Source: Pseudooceanicola lipolyticus (lineage in GTDB: Bacteria > Pseudomonadota > Alphaproteobacteria > Rhodobacterales > Rhodobacteraceae). From it: a DNA stretch of 35,909 nt. Below the pieces are notes generated by a model. That model did not search any database. It had not been told where the DNA came from and saw nothing but the letters and a program-made list of their open reading frames with translations. The stretch covers positions 1 through 35,909 of the forward strand of contig NZ_PGTB01000027.1 of the NCBI RefSeq assembly GCF_002786325.1, in the 5' to 3' direction. Positions 26,698 through 34,910 of the stretch are shown here, piece by piece; positions within the stretch are counted from its first letter, which is position 1; each line of letters begins with the position of its first letter. A program made the translations under genes and the position numbers.

Positions 26698-27987
26698 TCA
26701 GACGATGACCTTGTAGTGCTCTTGCGTGCCGACGCCAAACACCCGCTTGTAACGCGCAACCTCCTCGGCCGGGCCCATGGCCTTTTCCGGGTTGTCGGAC
26801 AGTTTCACCGTCGGGCGGCCCTCGGCGCTGACCGCCTTGCAGACCAGCGAAAACGGCGCCAGCGCGTCATCCTTGACCAGGCCGCGGAAATCATTGGTCA
26901 GCAGCGTGCCCCAGCCAAAGCTGGCCTTGACCCGCCCGGCAAACTGGTCGTGCAGCTCGATGATCTTGTCGACATCCAGCCCGTCGGAAAAGATCACCCG
27001 TTTCTCGCGCGGGTCCTCGCCGCGCGATTTCCACCAGTCGATGGCGATCTCGGCGCCGGTGGCCGGATCGCCGCTGTCGATCCGCACCCCGGTCCAGCCC
27101 ACCAGCCAGTCCGGCGCACGTTCCAGGAACCCCTTGGTGCCATAGGTGTCCGGCAGGATGATCCGCAGGTTGCCCTCGTGTTCCTCGTGCCAATCCTCCA
27201 GCACCTCGTAGGGCGCGCGCGCCAGTTCGGCGTCGCTGTCGGCCAGCGCGCTATAGACCATCGGCAGTTCATGCGCGTTGGTGCCGATTGCCTCGACCTC
27301 GCGGCGCATTGCGATCAGGCAGTTCGAAGTGCCGGTGAACTTGGGGCCCAGCCCCTCGATCATCGCCTGCACGCACCAGTCCTGCCACAGGAAGGAATGC
27401 CGCCGCCGGGTGCCGAAATCGGCGATCCCCAGCTCGGGCAGGGTGCGCAGGCGTTCGATCTTTTCCCACAGCCGGGTCATCGCCCGGGCATAAAGCACCT
27501 TGAGCTCGAACCGGCCCAGATCATTCAGCACCCGCCGCCCGCGCAGTTCCATCAGCACCGCCAGCGCCGGGATTTCCCACAGCATCACCTCGGGCCAGGC
27601 GCCCTCGAAGGTCAGCTCGTACTGATCGTCCTTGCGTTCCAGGTGATAGGGCGGCAGGCGCAGCTGTTCGAACCATTCCATGAAATCGGGGCGGAACATC
27701 TGGCGCTTGCCATAAAAGGTATTGCCGCGCAGCCAGGTGCTTTCGCCGCGGCTGAGCGAGAGCGAGCGGATATGATCCAGTTGCTCGCGCAGCTCGCCCT
27801 CGTCGATCAGCCGGGCCAGCGGCACGTGTTTCGAGCGGTTGATCAGCGAAAAGGTCACCTGGGTGTCGGGCTTGTTGCGAAACACCGACTGGCACATCAG
27901 CAGCTTGTAGAAATCGGTGTCGATCAGCGACCGCACGATCGGATCGATCTTCCATTTGTGATCATAGACGCGGGCTGCGATGTCCAA
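26698..27987 (-). CDS. pncB: Nicotinate phosphoribosyltransferase
   Basis: The 429-residue enzyme converts nicotinate and PRPP to nicotinate mononucleotide, the entry to the Preiss-Handler NAD salvage route. LIDTDFYKLLMCQSVF near the N-terminus is the family signature; FGTRRRHSFLWQ, GTSNCLIA and GTNAHELPMV follow, the last with the histidine that is phosphorylated by ATP. RIDSGDPATGAEIA and FSDGLDVDKI are the phosphate-binding parts. Start choice: the frame begins with TTG at 27987, seven bases after CAGGAG; no suitable ATG exists before the conserved region, so a TTG start is likely. It lies 86 bp downstream of pncA on the same strand, probably co-transcribed. Confidence 0.95.
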   Translation of the reverse strand: MDIAARVYDHKWKIDPIVRSLIDTDFYKLLMCQSVFRNKPDTQVTFSLINRSKHVPLARLIDEGELREQLDHIRSLSLSRGESTWLRGNTFYGKRQMFRPDFMEWFEQLRLPPYHLERKDDQYELTFEGAWPEVMLWEIPALAVLMELRGRRVLNDLGRFELKVLYARAMTRLWEKIERLRTLPELGIADFGTRRRHSFLWQDWCVQAMIEGLGPKFTGTSNCLIAMRREVEAIGTNAHELPMVYSALADSDAELARAPYEVLEDWHEEHEGNLRIILPDTYGTKGFLERAPDWLVGWTGVRIDSGDPATGAEIAIDWWKSRGEDPREKRVIFSDGLDVDKIIELHDQFAGRVKASFGWGTLLTNDFRGLVKDDALAPFSLVCKAVSAEGRPTVKLSDNPEKAMGPAEEVARYKRVFGVGTQEHYKVIV

Positions 27988-28073
27988 GGCCGGGCTCCTG
28001 TACAGGGGTCATGGCCTGATACGCTACACCCATGCGCCGGGCCAAGCAAAATCAATGGGCTGCGCGCCTGCGC

Positions 28074-28673
28074 TCAGGCCGGCAGCAGGGTCACGCCGGC
28101 GGTGGCCATCGCCTCGGAGGCCGCCACCATCGAGCCGTCCAGGTCGATGCCGCGGCAGGCGCCCAGCGCCACGGTCGCGCCAAAGCCCAGCCGCGCGGCA
28201 TCGACCGCCGAGTAATGCACGCAGAAATCGGTGGCCAGCCCCACCAGCGTCAGGTCGGTGATGCCGCGGCTGCGCAGGTAGCCTTCCAGCCCGGTGGGCG
28301 TGCGGCGGTCATTTTCGAAAAACGCCGAATAGCTGTCGATCGCCGGGCGGAAGCCCTTGCGCAGGATCAGGTCGGCATCGGTCCTGAGATCGGCGTGAAA
28401 GGCGGCGCCGGCGCTGCCCTGGACGCAGTGATCGGGCCACAGCACCTGCGCGCCATAGAACATCTCGGTCAGCTCGTAAGGCGCCTTGCCCGGATGCGAG
28501 CTGGCGAAGGAGGAATGGCCGGCCGGGTGCCAGTCCTGTGTCAGGATCACCGAGTCGAACTGGTCCATCATCGCGTTGATCACCGGCACCACTGCATCGC
28601 CCTCGGGCACGGCCAGCGCTCCGCCGGGGCAGAAATCGTTCTGCACGTCGATGACGATCAGCGCGTTGGACAT
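28074..28673 (-). CDS. pncA: Nicotinamidase / pyrazinamidase
   Basis: The 199-residue isochorismatase-fold enzyme hydrolyses nicotinamide to nicotinate. The catalytic triad is visible as Asp9 (VIDVQNDF), Lys106 (LILRKGF) and Cys151 (ATDFCVHYS). The metal ligands are Asp47, His49 and His53 in QDWHPAGHSSF. The product is the substrate of PncB, encoded directly downstream, so the pair recycles nicotinamide back to NAD. The ATG at 28673 has AGGGAGA upstream and starts at the family N-terminus. It is divergent from trhO with 82 bp between starts. Confidence 0.97.
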   Translation of the reverse strand: MSNALIVIDVQNDFCPGGALAVPEGDAVVPVINAMMDQFDSVILTQDWHPAGHSSFASSHPGKAPYELTEMFYGAQVLWPDHCVQGSAGAAFHADLRTDADLILRKGFRPAIDSYSAFFENDRRTPTGLEGYLRSRGITDLTLVGLATDFCVHYSAVDAARLGFGATVALGACRGIDLDGSMVAASEAMATAGVTLLPA

Positions 28674-28755
28674 GGTGGGTCTCCCTGGCAGCGGCACGCC
28701 AAAGGGGTAGGCGGGCAGCGCCGCGGCGTCAATGCTCGGGCTTGCGGGAGGCGGC

Positions 28756-29685
28756 ATGCGGGACTATGCGGGGCGTATGTACACCATCGCCGCGCTGTAT
28801 CATTTCACCCGTTTCGCCGACCCGGCCGCGTTGAAACCGGGGCTGGAGGCGGTGTGCCGCGCCGGGCAGGTGAAGGGCACGCTGCTGCTGGCGCCCGAAG
28901 GGATCAACGGCACCATTGCCGGCCCGCGCGCCGGGATCGACGCGGCGCTGGCCCATATCCGCGCGCTGCCCGGCTGTGCCGGGCTGGAGTGGAAGGAATC
29001 GCAGGCGACCACCCCGCCCTTTGGCAAGTTGAAGGTGCGGCTGAAACGCGAGATCGTCACCATGGGTCAGCCCGATGTCGACCCGCAGGCCAGGGTTGGC
29101 CATTACGTCGAGGCGGCCGAATGGAATGACCTGATCCGCCAGCCCGACGTGGCGGTGATCGACACCCGCAACGATTACGAGGTGGCGATCGGCAGTTTCG
29201 AAGGCGCCATCGATCCGCAGACCAAGAGCTTTGGCGAATTCCCGGCCTGGTGGGAGGCGAACAAGCACCGCTTTCACAACAAGCGGATCGCGATGTTCTG
29301 CACCGGTGGCATCCGCTGCGAGAAATCCACCAATTACCTGCTGGGCCAGGGCGTGCCCGAAGTGTTTCACCTGAAAGGTGGCATCCTGAAATATCTCGAA
29401 GAGGTGCCGGCCGAGGACAGCACCTGGCAGGGCGACTGTTTCGTCTTCGACAACCGGGTCAGCGTCGGGCACGGGCTGACCGAGGGGCCGCACCTGCTGT
29501 GCCATGGCTGCCGCCGGCCGATCCTGCCCGAGGATACCCGGCGGCCGGAATACGAGGCCGGGGTGTCCTGCCACCACTGCATCGACGAGACCTCGGACCA
29601 GGACAAGGCGCGCTTTCGCGAACGGCAGCGGCAGATCGCGCTGGCCCGCGCCCGCGGCGAGCTGCACATGCCGCTGCAGGACTGA
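28756..29685 (+). CDS. trhO: tRNA uridine-34 hydroxylase TrhO (rhodanese-like)
   Basis: This is a 309-residue member of the YceA/TrhO family, which makes 5-hydroxyuridine at the wobble position of certain tRNAs in an oxygen-dependent reaction. Domains: an N-terminal acylphosphatase-like part (GTLLLAPEGINGTIAGP at 41-57), then a rhodanese domain with VIDTRNDYEVAIG and the loop FCTGGIRCEKS holding Cys182 and Cys188, then a cysteine-rich tail (CHGCRRPIL and CHHCIDE) likely binding zinc. Start: ATG at 28756 has GGGAGG a few bases upstream; ATG at 28777 (MYTIAALY) also fits the family and would shorten it by seven residues. It converges closely with the MFS gene, 12 bp between stops. Confidence 0.94.
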   Translation: MRDYAGRMYTIAALYHFTRFADPAALKPGLEAVCRAGQVKGTLLLAPEGINGTIAGPRAGIDAALAHIRALPGCAGLEWKESQATTPPFGKLKVRLKREIVTMGQPDVDPQARVGHYVEAAEWNDLIRQPDVAVIDTRNDYEVAIGSFEGAIDPQTKSFGEFPAWWEANKHRFHNKRIAMFCTGGIRCEKSTNYLLGQGVPEVFHLKGGILKYLEEVPAEDSTWQGDCFVFDNRVSVGHGLTEGPHLLCHGCRRPILPEDTRRPEYEAGVSCHHCIDETSDQDKARFRERQRQIALARARGELHMPLQD

Positions 29686-29697
29686 GCGGCGCGAGAC

Positions 29698-30936
29698 TTA
29701 TCGATAGGTCCCGGCGTATTTCGTCGCTGCAACATGCCGGGCACGCGGGTGCGAGCGCAGCAGCAGCAGGACCATGATGGCAATGTTCAGCCCGTTCCAG
29801 ACGATGCCGTTGACAAAGGCCAGCCGGTAGCTGCCGGTCATCTCGTAGATCCAGCCGGCCATCCAGCCGCCCAGCGCCATGCCCAGGATGGTCATCATCA
29901 GGACAAAACCCACCCGCGCCCCGGCCTCGCGCGCGGGCATATATTCGCGCACCACCAGCGCATAGCTGGGCACGATCCCGCCCTGGGCCAGGCCGAACAT
30001 CAGGCTGATCGCGTAAAGCGGCGCCATGCCGTCCCAGGGCAGGTAGAAAAACAGCGCCAGGCATTGCAGCAGCGATCCGATCAGCAGCGTCCGCACCCCG
30101 CCCAGCCGATCGGCGAGCAGTCCCGACACCACCCGGCTGACCACCCCGCCCAGCAGCATCAGCGACAGCATTTCCGCCCCCACCGCCGGGCCATAGCCCA
30201 GCCCGACGCAATAGGCGACGATATGTACCTGCGGCATCGACATCGCCACGCAGCAGCCGATCCCGGCCAGACCCAGCAGCCAGGTCAGGCTGCGGGTGGA
30301 CATGCCGGCGCTTTTGGCCCGCAGATCCGAGGCCGCCTGGGCCAGCCCATGCGCCGCCTCGGGCAGCTTGCGCCGCAGCAGCAGCGACAGCGGCACAATC
30401 GCCAGCACCGTGATCAACGCCAGCAATAGATGGACCGCCTGCCAGCCCCGGTCGGCCAGGACCCCGGCCAGAAGCGTCGGCCAGATCGCGCCCGAGAGGT
30501 AATTGCCGCTGGCCACCAGCGCCACCGCGATGCCGCGCCGTTTCAGAAACCAGTGCGAGATATCGGCGATCAGCGGGCCGAAGCCCACGCCGGTGCCCAG
30601 CCCCACCAGCAATTGCGCCAGCGACAACAGCAGGATCGAGGGCGCCAGCGTGGTCAGCAGGAAGCCCAGTGCAATCGCCGCGGCCGCGCCGTTCAGCGCC
30701 AGCGTCACCCCGAACCGGTCCACCACCCGGCCGATCAGCAGATTGCCCAGCGCAAAGCCGATCATGGTGAGCGTATAGGGCAGCGACGCCTCGGCCCGAC
30801 CGACCGCGAAATCGGCCTCGATCGCCGGCATCACCACCACCACCGACCACATGCCCACATTGGCCACCGTGGCGATGGCCAGCGTGACCAGCAGGCGCAG
30901 CCAGGAATAGGCGCTGTCGTGAATCTCGTCTCCCAT
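29698..30936 (-). CDS. MFS transporter, OxlT/monocarboxylate-type
   Basis: The 412-residue carrier has twelve predicted helices. The MFS motif A is seen as GRVVDRFGVTLAL between helices 2 and 3 and repeated as GLLADRLGGVRTLL in the second half. SHWFLKRRGIAVALVASGNYLSG is typical of the oxalate/formate and monocarboxylate porter group, where the KRRG loop precedes helix 5. The substrate is probably a small organic acid, by family only. It stands alone, with trhO converging at the 3' side and exoD upstream on the same strand about 95 bp away. Confidence 0.9.
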   Translation of the reverse strand: MGDEIHDSAYSWLRLLVTLAIATVANVGMWSVVVVMPAIEADFAVGRAEASLPYTLTMIGFALGNLLIGRVVDRFGVTLALNGAAAAIALGFLLTTLAPSILLLSLAQLLVGLGTGVGFGPLIADISHWFLKRRGIAVALVASGNYLSGAIWPTLLAGVLADRGWQAVHLLLALITVLAIVPLSLLLRRKLPEAAHGLAQAASDLRAKSAGMSTRSLTWLLGLAGIGCCVAMSMPQVHIVAYCVGLGYGPAVGAEMLSLMLLGGVVSRVVSGLLADRLGGVRTLLIGSLLQCLALFFYLPWDGMAPLYAISLMFGLAQGGIVPSYALVVREYMPAREAGARVGFVLMMTILGMALGGWMAGWIYEMTGSYRLAFVNGIVWNGLNIAIMVLLLLRSHPRARHVAATKYAGTYR

Positions 30937-31032
30937 GCCGGCACGCTAGGCGGCGGCGCGGGATTTGCATAGGGCCAGTCGAGCGCCGCGTGCCGGGGCG
31001 GCTGGCGTCATGGCCTGCAGAGCGTCGGCCGG

Positions 31033-31668
31033 TCAGCGAAACAGCAGTTCCAGCACTGCAACGCCGCCCAGAAACACCACCCCGGCGACAAAACCGGTCG
31101 ACAGGACGGTCAGCACCAGCCCGGCGGCGAACCAATAGCCGTCGCGCTCGCTGAGCCCCAGCGCCAGCAGGATGATCGACAGCGCCGGCAGGCCGTTGGC
31201 AAAGGGGATCGGCAGGAACAGGAAAATCGCCAGGATCAGCGTGCACAGGCCGATCACCCGTTCGGCCAGCAGATAGGAGGTGGGCCACCAGCGCGGCCTG
31301 GCCAGGCGTTCGACCCGTTCGACATAGGGCACCGAGACCGTGACGATCCGGTCAAAGGCGCTGCGGTCGAGGGACCGCCGGGCGACAAATTGCGGCAGCC
31401 ATACATCCGGGCGCCCCAGAATCAGCTGTACCGCCAGAACCATCAGCGGCAGGCCGGTAAACACCGACGATCCGGGGATGAACAGGAAGATGTTCGGCGC
31501 CGAGAAGATCACCAGCAGCGGCGCAAAACTGCGGTCGCGCAGCGCGCCGACGATGTCGCCGACCGAGATCCTCAGGCCCTCGCGGGCCTGAAGATCGCGC
31601 AGCACCTGCGACAGCCGGCGGCCGGGCCGGCGGACCAGCAGCGGTGCGTCCTGTTCCGCCATCGTCAT
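31033..31668 (-). CDS. Exopolysaccharide synthesis ExoD family membrane protein
   Basis: The 211-residue protein has the ExoD layout: an N-terminal cytosolic stretch (LSQVLRDLQAREGLRISVGDIVGALRDRSFAP), then hydrophobic segments with LLVIFSAPNIFLFIPGSSVFTGLPLMVLA, a charged middle (RRSLDRSAFDRIV) and four more helices. In Rhizobium, exoD mutants are impaired in exopolysaccharide production and alkaline tolerance; the molecular function is unknown. The ATG at 31668 overlaps the TerC stop by four bases, so it is the second gene of a two-gene operon. A second ATG six bases further is possible. Both partners are multi-spanning membrane proteins, perhaps involved in ion homeostasis. Confidence 0.9.
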   Translation of the reverse strand: MTMAEQDAPLLVRRPGRRLSQVLRDLQAREGLRISVGDIVGALRDRSFAPLLVIFSAPNIFLFIPGSSVFTGLPLMVLAVQLILGRPDVWLPQFVARRSLDRSAFDRIVTVSVPYVERVERLARPRWWPTSYLLAERVIGLCTLILAIFLFLPIPFANGLPALSIILLALGLSERDGYWFAAGLVLTVLSTGFVAGVVFLGGVAVLELLFR

Positions 31669-32672
31669 TCCGACCGCACCGGGCTGTGCCGCGCCGGGAC
31701 GGCCGGGGTGGGCTGGCGGGTCTGCCACAGCGACAGCGCGATGCCGCCGATCAGCAACGTGGCGGTCACCGTCAGCGAGATCGCCGCCGGCAGTTTTTCG
31801 ATGCCCAACAGCTCGGCCCCGATCACCTTGGCACCGATAAAGATCAGCACCAGCGACACCGCCGTCTTGAGATACACAAAGCGGTGCATCATTGCTGACA
31901 GCGCGAAATACAGCGCGCGCAGGCCGAGAATGGCAAAGATGTTCGAGGTGTAGACCAGGTAGGGATCGGTGGTGATTGCGAAAATCGCCGGGATCGAGTC
32001 GACCGCGAAGATCACGTCGGCCAGTTCCACCATCACCAGCGCCAGGAACAGCGGGGTGATGAACAGCGCAGTGGCGCCATCCGGTGCCACCGGCTGGCGC
32101 AGGAAAAACCGGTCGCCCGACACTCCGGCGCTGACACGAAAATGGCGTCGCATGAAGCGCAGCACCGGGTTGCGCGCCACGTCGTATTCCGCATCGCCAT
32201 CGCGTAGCATCTTGATCCCGGTAAAGATCAGGAAGGCGGCGAAGATCAGCAGCACCCATTCGAAATGTTCGACCACCGCCGCGCCGACACCGATCATCAG
32301 GCCGCGCAGGATGATCACGCCCAGGATGCCATAGACCAGCACCCGGTGCTGATAGGCGCGCGGCACCCCGAAATAGGCGAATATCATCGCGATGACGAAG
32401 ATATTGTCCATCGCCAAGCTTTTTTCGACCACGAAACCGGTCAGGTAAAGCAGCGCCGCGCGCTCGCCCATGAACTGCCAGATCCAGATCGAAAACAGCA
32501 GGCCGATGCTGATGTAAAAGCCAGACAGCAGCAGGCTTTCGCGGATGCCGATCTCGTGGGAGTGGCGGTGCAGCACGCCCAGATCGAAGACCAGAAGCGC
32601 GAGGACCAGCAGCAGGAACAGGGCCCAGCTCCAGACGGGCTTGCCCAGGAAGTCGAGAAAGAGAAGATCCAA
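31665..32672 (-). CDS. TerC family integral membrane protein
   Basis: The protein has 335 residues and about eight helices. The TerC/Alx marks are LLVFDLGVLHRHSHEI, VEKSLAMDNIFVIAMIF (from residue 82) and VELADVIFAVDSIPAIFAIT, with acidic residues inside membrane helices. Members are linked to tellurite resistance, alkaline response and manganese export. The start is uncertain: homologues begin at DLLFLDFLGKP, which here follows a TTG at 32672; in-frame GTG codons at 32693 and 32720 could give longer forms, and no site has a strong Shine-Dalgarno. The leader upstream contains an AT-rich block near 32801-32815. exoD follows with a 4-bp overlap. Confidence 0.9.
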   Translation of the reverse strand: MDLLFLDFLGKPVWSWALFLLLVLALLVFDLGVLHRHSHEIGIRESLLLSGFYISIGLLFSIWIWQFMGERAALLYLTGFVVEKSLAMDNIFVIAMIFAYFGVPRAYQHRVLVYGILGVIILRGLMIGVGAAVVEHFEWVLLIFAAFLIFTGIKMLRDGDAEYDVARNPVLRFMRRHFRVSAGVSGDRFFLRQPVAPDGATALFITPLFLALVMVELADVIFAVDSIPAIFAITTDPYLVYTSNIFAILGLRALYFALSAMMHRFVYLKTAVSLVLIFIGAKVIGAELLGIEKLPAAISLTVTATLLIGGIALSLWQTRQPTPAVPARHSPVRSE

Positions 32673-33079
32673 TTTTCCGCCCCGAAAATGCACCGCCGAC
32701 AGTGACGGCCGGTGCGACACCCGGCCGGACCGGTGCAGGATCGGTCGCCGGGCTTTCGAGAAGTGGGCGTTCCCGGAAGGGCTACAAGCGGTCGGCCCAA
32801 GAATATTTTTTTACCGCCCCATTGAACCGCATCCGGACCGTGCAAATCTCATTCTTGCCCGCCGCAGACCATCCACGGCCGCTTGTGCAGCCGCGTCTTG
32901 CCCCTACGACGGACGGTCGTTGCGCCCCCGACCATGCGGGGCGGCTGAGGGTCGATCTTGCGAACATGTTCCGCCGATTTGGGCCGATGCGCTGGAGTGC
33001 GCCATCGCCTGGGCCGTGCTGAGCACGCAGATCCCTTCCATCTTTCCCCTGCACATCCGGTCTGAGAAAGGACCCTGAC
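32673..33079. other. 407-bp intergenic region between divergent terC and the unknown membrane gene
   Basis: The AT-rich block at 32801-32815 (TATTTTTTTA on the plus strand) lies about 130 bases upstream of terC and may hold its promoter, giving a long leader. I compared that leader with the yybP-ykoY manganese riboswitch that often controls terC genes. It has a TGTAGCCC segment, but not the GGGGAGTAG core, so I do not call it. A 10-bp palindrome, GAACATGTTC, lies at 32962-32971. Long open frames cross the region on both strands, but none has a credible start plus protein-like composition. AAAGGA at 33067-33072 belongs to the next gene. Confidence 0.5.
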
Positions 33080-33481
33080 ATGCACCACACCGCCGCCCTG
33101 ATCGCCAGCCTGGCCTCGTTGGCACTGATCTGCGCGATCTATTACTGCAACCGCCGTGCCGCCGAAACCAGCTGGCTGAAAAGCGACGTGCTGGCGTCGG
33201 TGCTGCTGTCGCTGCTGGTCGGTCTGTTCCCGATTGCGCTGTTCGCGCCGTTTGTCGGCCTGTGGCAGCTGCTGCAGGGCGGCCTGTCTGCCGGCAGCGC
33301 GATGGCGGCCAGCGGTGACATTCTGAGCCTCGGCGCCTGCGTGCTTACCGCCTGGCTGTTCCGCGCGCTGGTCCGCGCCCGCGCCGACAGCTGGCGCAGC
33401 CCGACCAACGTGACACCGTTGACCCCGCGCCCGGCCGGGCCGGCAACCCCGACTCACAGCAGGCTGAAAAAGGCCGCCTGA
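33080..33481 (+). CDS. Small membrane protein of unknown function
   Basis: I do not recognise this 133-residue protein. Three hydrophobic segments are visible: HTAALIASLASLALICAIYY, DVLASVLLSLLVGLFPIALF with the neighbouring APFVGLWQLLQ, and ASGDILSLGACVLTAWLFRAL. The basic, proline- and threonine-rich tail (TPLTPRPAGPATP, then LKKAA) is probably cytosolic. The ATG at 33080 follows AAAGGA by seven bases. Codon use is like its neighbours. The TauE/SafE gene starts 31 bp downstream, so the two may be co-transcribed, and a small helper role for that exporter is possible but speculative. Confidence 0.7.
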   Translation: MHHTAALIASLASLALICAIYYCNRRAAETSWLKSDVLASVLLSLLVGLFPIALFAPFVGLWQLLQGGLSAGSAMAASGDILSLGACVLTAWLFRALVRARADSWRSPTNVTPLTPRPAGPATPTHSRLKKAA

Positions 33482-33512
33482 TCCCCGGCATGGGCCGCAA
33501 GAGACCGCAATT

Positions 33513-34262
33513 GTGATCGAAGCGTTCTGGCAGATCGCCGCGGTGGGCTTTGCCGCGCAGATGGTGGATGGCGCGCTGGGCATGGCCTATGGGCTGACCT
33601 CGACTTCGCTGCTGCTGACGCTGGGCTATTCCCCGGCGGCGGCCAGTGCGGCGGTGCACCTGGCGGAAAGCGCCACCACCGCCGCCAGCGCCGCGTCACA
33701 CGGCGTTGCCCGCAATGTCGACTGGCGGCTGGTTCGGCCGCTGGCCATTGCCGGGGTGCTGGGCGGTATCCTGGGTGCGACCCTGCTGGCCACCGGGATC
33801 GGCGACTGGCTGGTGCCCTTCGTGTCGCTGTACCTGACCGCGATGGGGGTGGTGATTCTGTGGAAGGCGTTCCGCGCCACGCCGGGCATTCATCCGCCGC
33901 GCGGGGTCAAATCGCTGGGCGCTGTCGGCGGCTTTCTCGATGCGGTCGGCGGCGGCGGCTGGGGACCGATCGTATCCGGCACGCTGGTGGCATCGGGCGG
34001 GTCGGCGCGGCACATGATCGGCTCGTCGGTTGCCGCCGAGTTCTTTGTCACCACCGCCATCGCCATCACCTTTGCCGGGCATCTGGGTTGGCGCGAATTC
34101 GGGGGGGCGGCGCTGGCCCTGGTGGTGGGCGGCTTGCCGGCAGCGCCCTTCGCCGCCATCGCCCTGCGCTATGCGCCAAGGCGGGGACTGATGGTTGCGG
34201 TGGGGGGGCTGATCGTCGGCCTGGGGCTGTACGGCCTGTGGCGCGGGTTCGGCGCGAATTGA
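33513..34262 (+). CDS. Sulfite exporter TauE/SafE family protein
   Basis: The 249-residue membrane protein has about seven to eight helices. The family repeat is seen in both halves: AAQMVDGALGMAYGLTSTSLLLTLGYSP near the start, and GAVGGFLDAVGGGGWGPIVSGTLVASG in the middle, each with the G-D/G motif. Family members export sulfite, sulfoacetate or other organosulfonates in marine alphaproteobacteria, but many have unknown cargo. It begins with GTG at 33513 (MIEAFWQIAAVGF) and has only a weak ribosome-binding site, so expression may depend on translation of the preceding small gene. No sulfur-metabolism gene is beside it. Confidence 0.9.
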   Translation: MIEAFWQIAAVGFAAQMVDGALGMAYGLTSTSLLLTLGYSPAAASAAVHLAESATTAASAASHGVARNVDWRLVRPLAIAGVLGGILGATLLATGIGDWLVPFVSLYLTAMGVVILWKAFRATPGIHPPRGVKSLGAVGGFLDAVGGGGWGPIVSGTLVASGGSARHMIGSSVAAEFFVTTAIAITFAGHLGWREFGGAALALVVGGLPAAPFAAIALRYAPRRGLMVAVGGLIVGLGLYGLWRGFGAN

Positions 34263-34381
34263 CCGGGATTGCCTGAATTTCGGCAGCCGATGGTCCGGAA
34301 AAACCTACCGCGGAGATCGCAGGCGCGTGCAACGACGGGGGCGCTTGGGTGCCTGGATGCTGCAACCGGATCGACCGGCAG

Positions 34382-34858
34382 CTATCTGTCCAAAAACAGA
34401 TCGAAATGCAGGACGTTTTCGCGCCGACCAAGTTTGGAATATAGCGCGATGGCAGGATCATCGCCATCGTCGGCCTGCACGTAAACGACCCAGCCGCCAT
34501 TGGTTTTTGCAATTGTTTTCAGGTGGTCGATCAGCGCCGTGGCTATGCCCCGCCGCCGCCATGCCTGTGCAACGGCCAAATCGTAAATGTAGAATTCCGA
34601 GCGTTCCTGCTCGAATTTGCGCAGCTTGTAGGCCACCAGCGCGCCGGCAAGGGTTTGGTCTTCCAGAGCCACCAGCATGACAACGTCATCGCGCGCCAGG
34701 AGCGCGCTTCGGTAGGCCTGTCCGGGCCTTGCGCTGCTGTAGCTTTCGGCATCGTCAAAAACCTCGGCGAAGAGATCGAGCATCCCGTGAAAAAGCGCAT
34801 CGTCTCCGGGCCGCAAGCGGCGGATGGCAAGATTCTTGCGATGGGTCTTTGGTTTCAC
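34382..34858 (-). CDS. AAC(3)-I-like aminoglycoside N-acetyltransferase (GNAT)
   Basis: This 158-residue GNAT protein resembles the AAC(3)-I (gentamicin/fortimicin) family closely by eye: LDLFAEVFDD, GALVAYKLRKFEQERSEFYI, YDLAVAQAWRRRGIATALID (acetyl-CoA loop at 101-106), VYVQADDGDDPAIALYSKLG and HFD near the end all align with AacC1-type enzymes. Known members acetylate the 3-amino group of deoxystreptamine antibiotics using acetyl-CoA; whether this one does so is not shown. Start: GTG at 34858, seven bases after GGAGGAG. GC is visibly lower than in neighbouring genes, with frequent TTT, AAA and ATA-type triplets, suggesting acquisition. No integron attC site or mobile gene flanks it. An inverted repeat, ATCTGT...ACAGAT (34384-34401), spans the stop codon. 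Confidence 0.82.
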   Translation of the reverse strand: MKPKTHRKNLAIRRLRPGDDALFHGMLDLFAEVFDDAESYSSARPGQAYRSALLARDDVVMLVALEDQTLAGALVAYKLRKFEQERSEFYIYDLAVAQAWRRRGIATALIDHLKTIAKTNGGWVVYVQADDGDDPAIALYSKLGRRENVLHFDLFLDR

Positions 34859-34871
34859 GCCGAAACTCCTC

Positions 34872-34910
34872 CGGGGCGCAACCCCGAACAGGGTCTACGC
34901 ATCCGCGTAG
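34872..34910 (-). promoter_or_regulatory. Two inverted repeats in the leader of the acetyltransferase
   Basis: CGGGG-CGCAA-CCCCG (34872-34886) forms a 5-bp stem directly beside the Shine-Dalgarno sequence. CTACGC-ATCC-GCGTAG (34895-34910) is a perfect 6-bp inverted repeat about 40 bases before the GTG. The first could affect ribosome access and the second could be a repressor site. Both are short and could be chance. Confidence 0.35.

Noticed and set aside
32673-32820. yybP-ykoY manganese riboswitch upstream of terC
   Set aside because: Only a partial TGTAGCCC resemblance; the conserved GGGGAGTAG core and closing helix are missing. It is listed as a question in the findings, not called as a feature.
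32849-33583. Minus-strand frame ending RRGKTRLHKRPWMVCGGQE as a transposase remnant
   Set aside because: The basic tail looked suggestive, but no catalytic motif, inverted repeats or family match could be recognised; it mostly overlaps intergenic DNA and the small membrane gene in antisense.
34263-34381. Integron attC site next to the AAC(3)-I-like gene
   Set aside because: No GTTRRRY core sites or long imperfect palindrome were found on either side.
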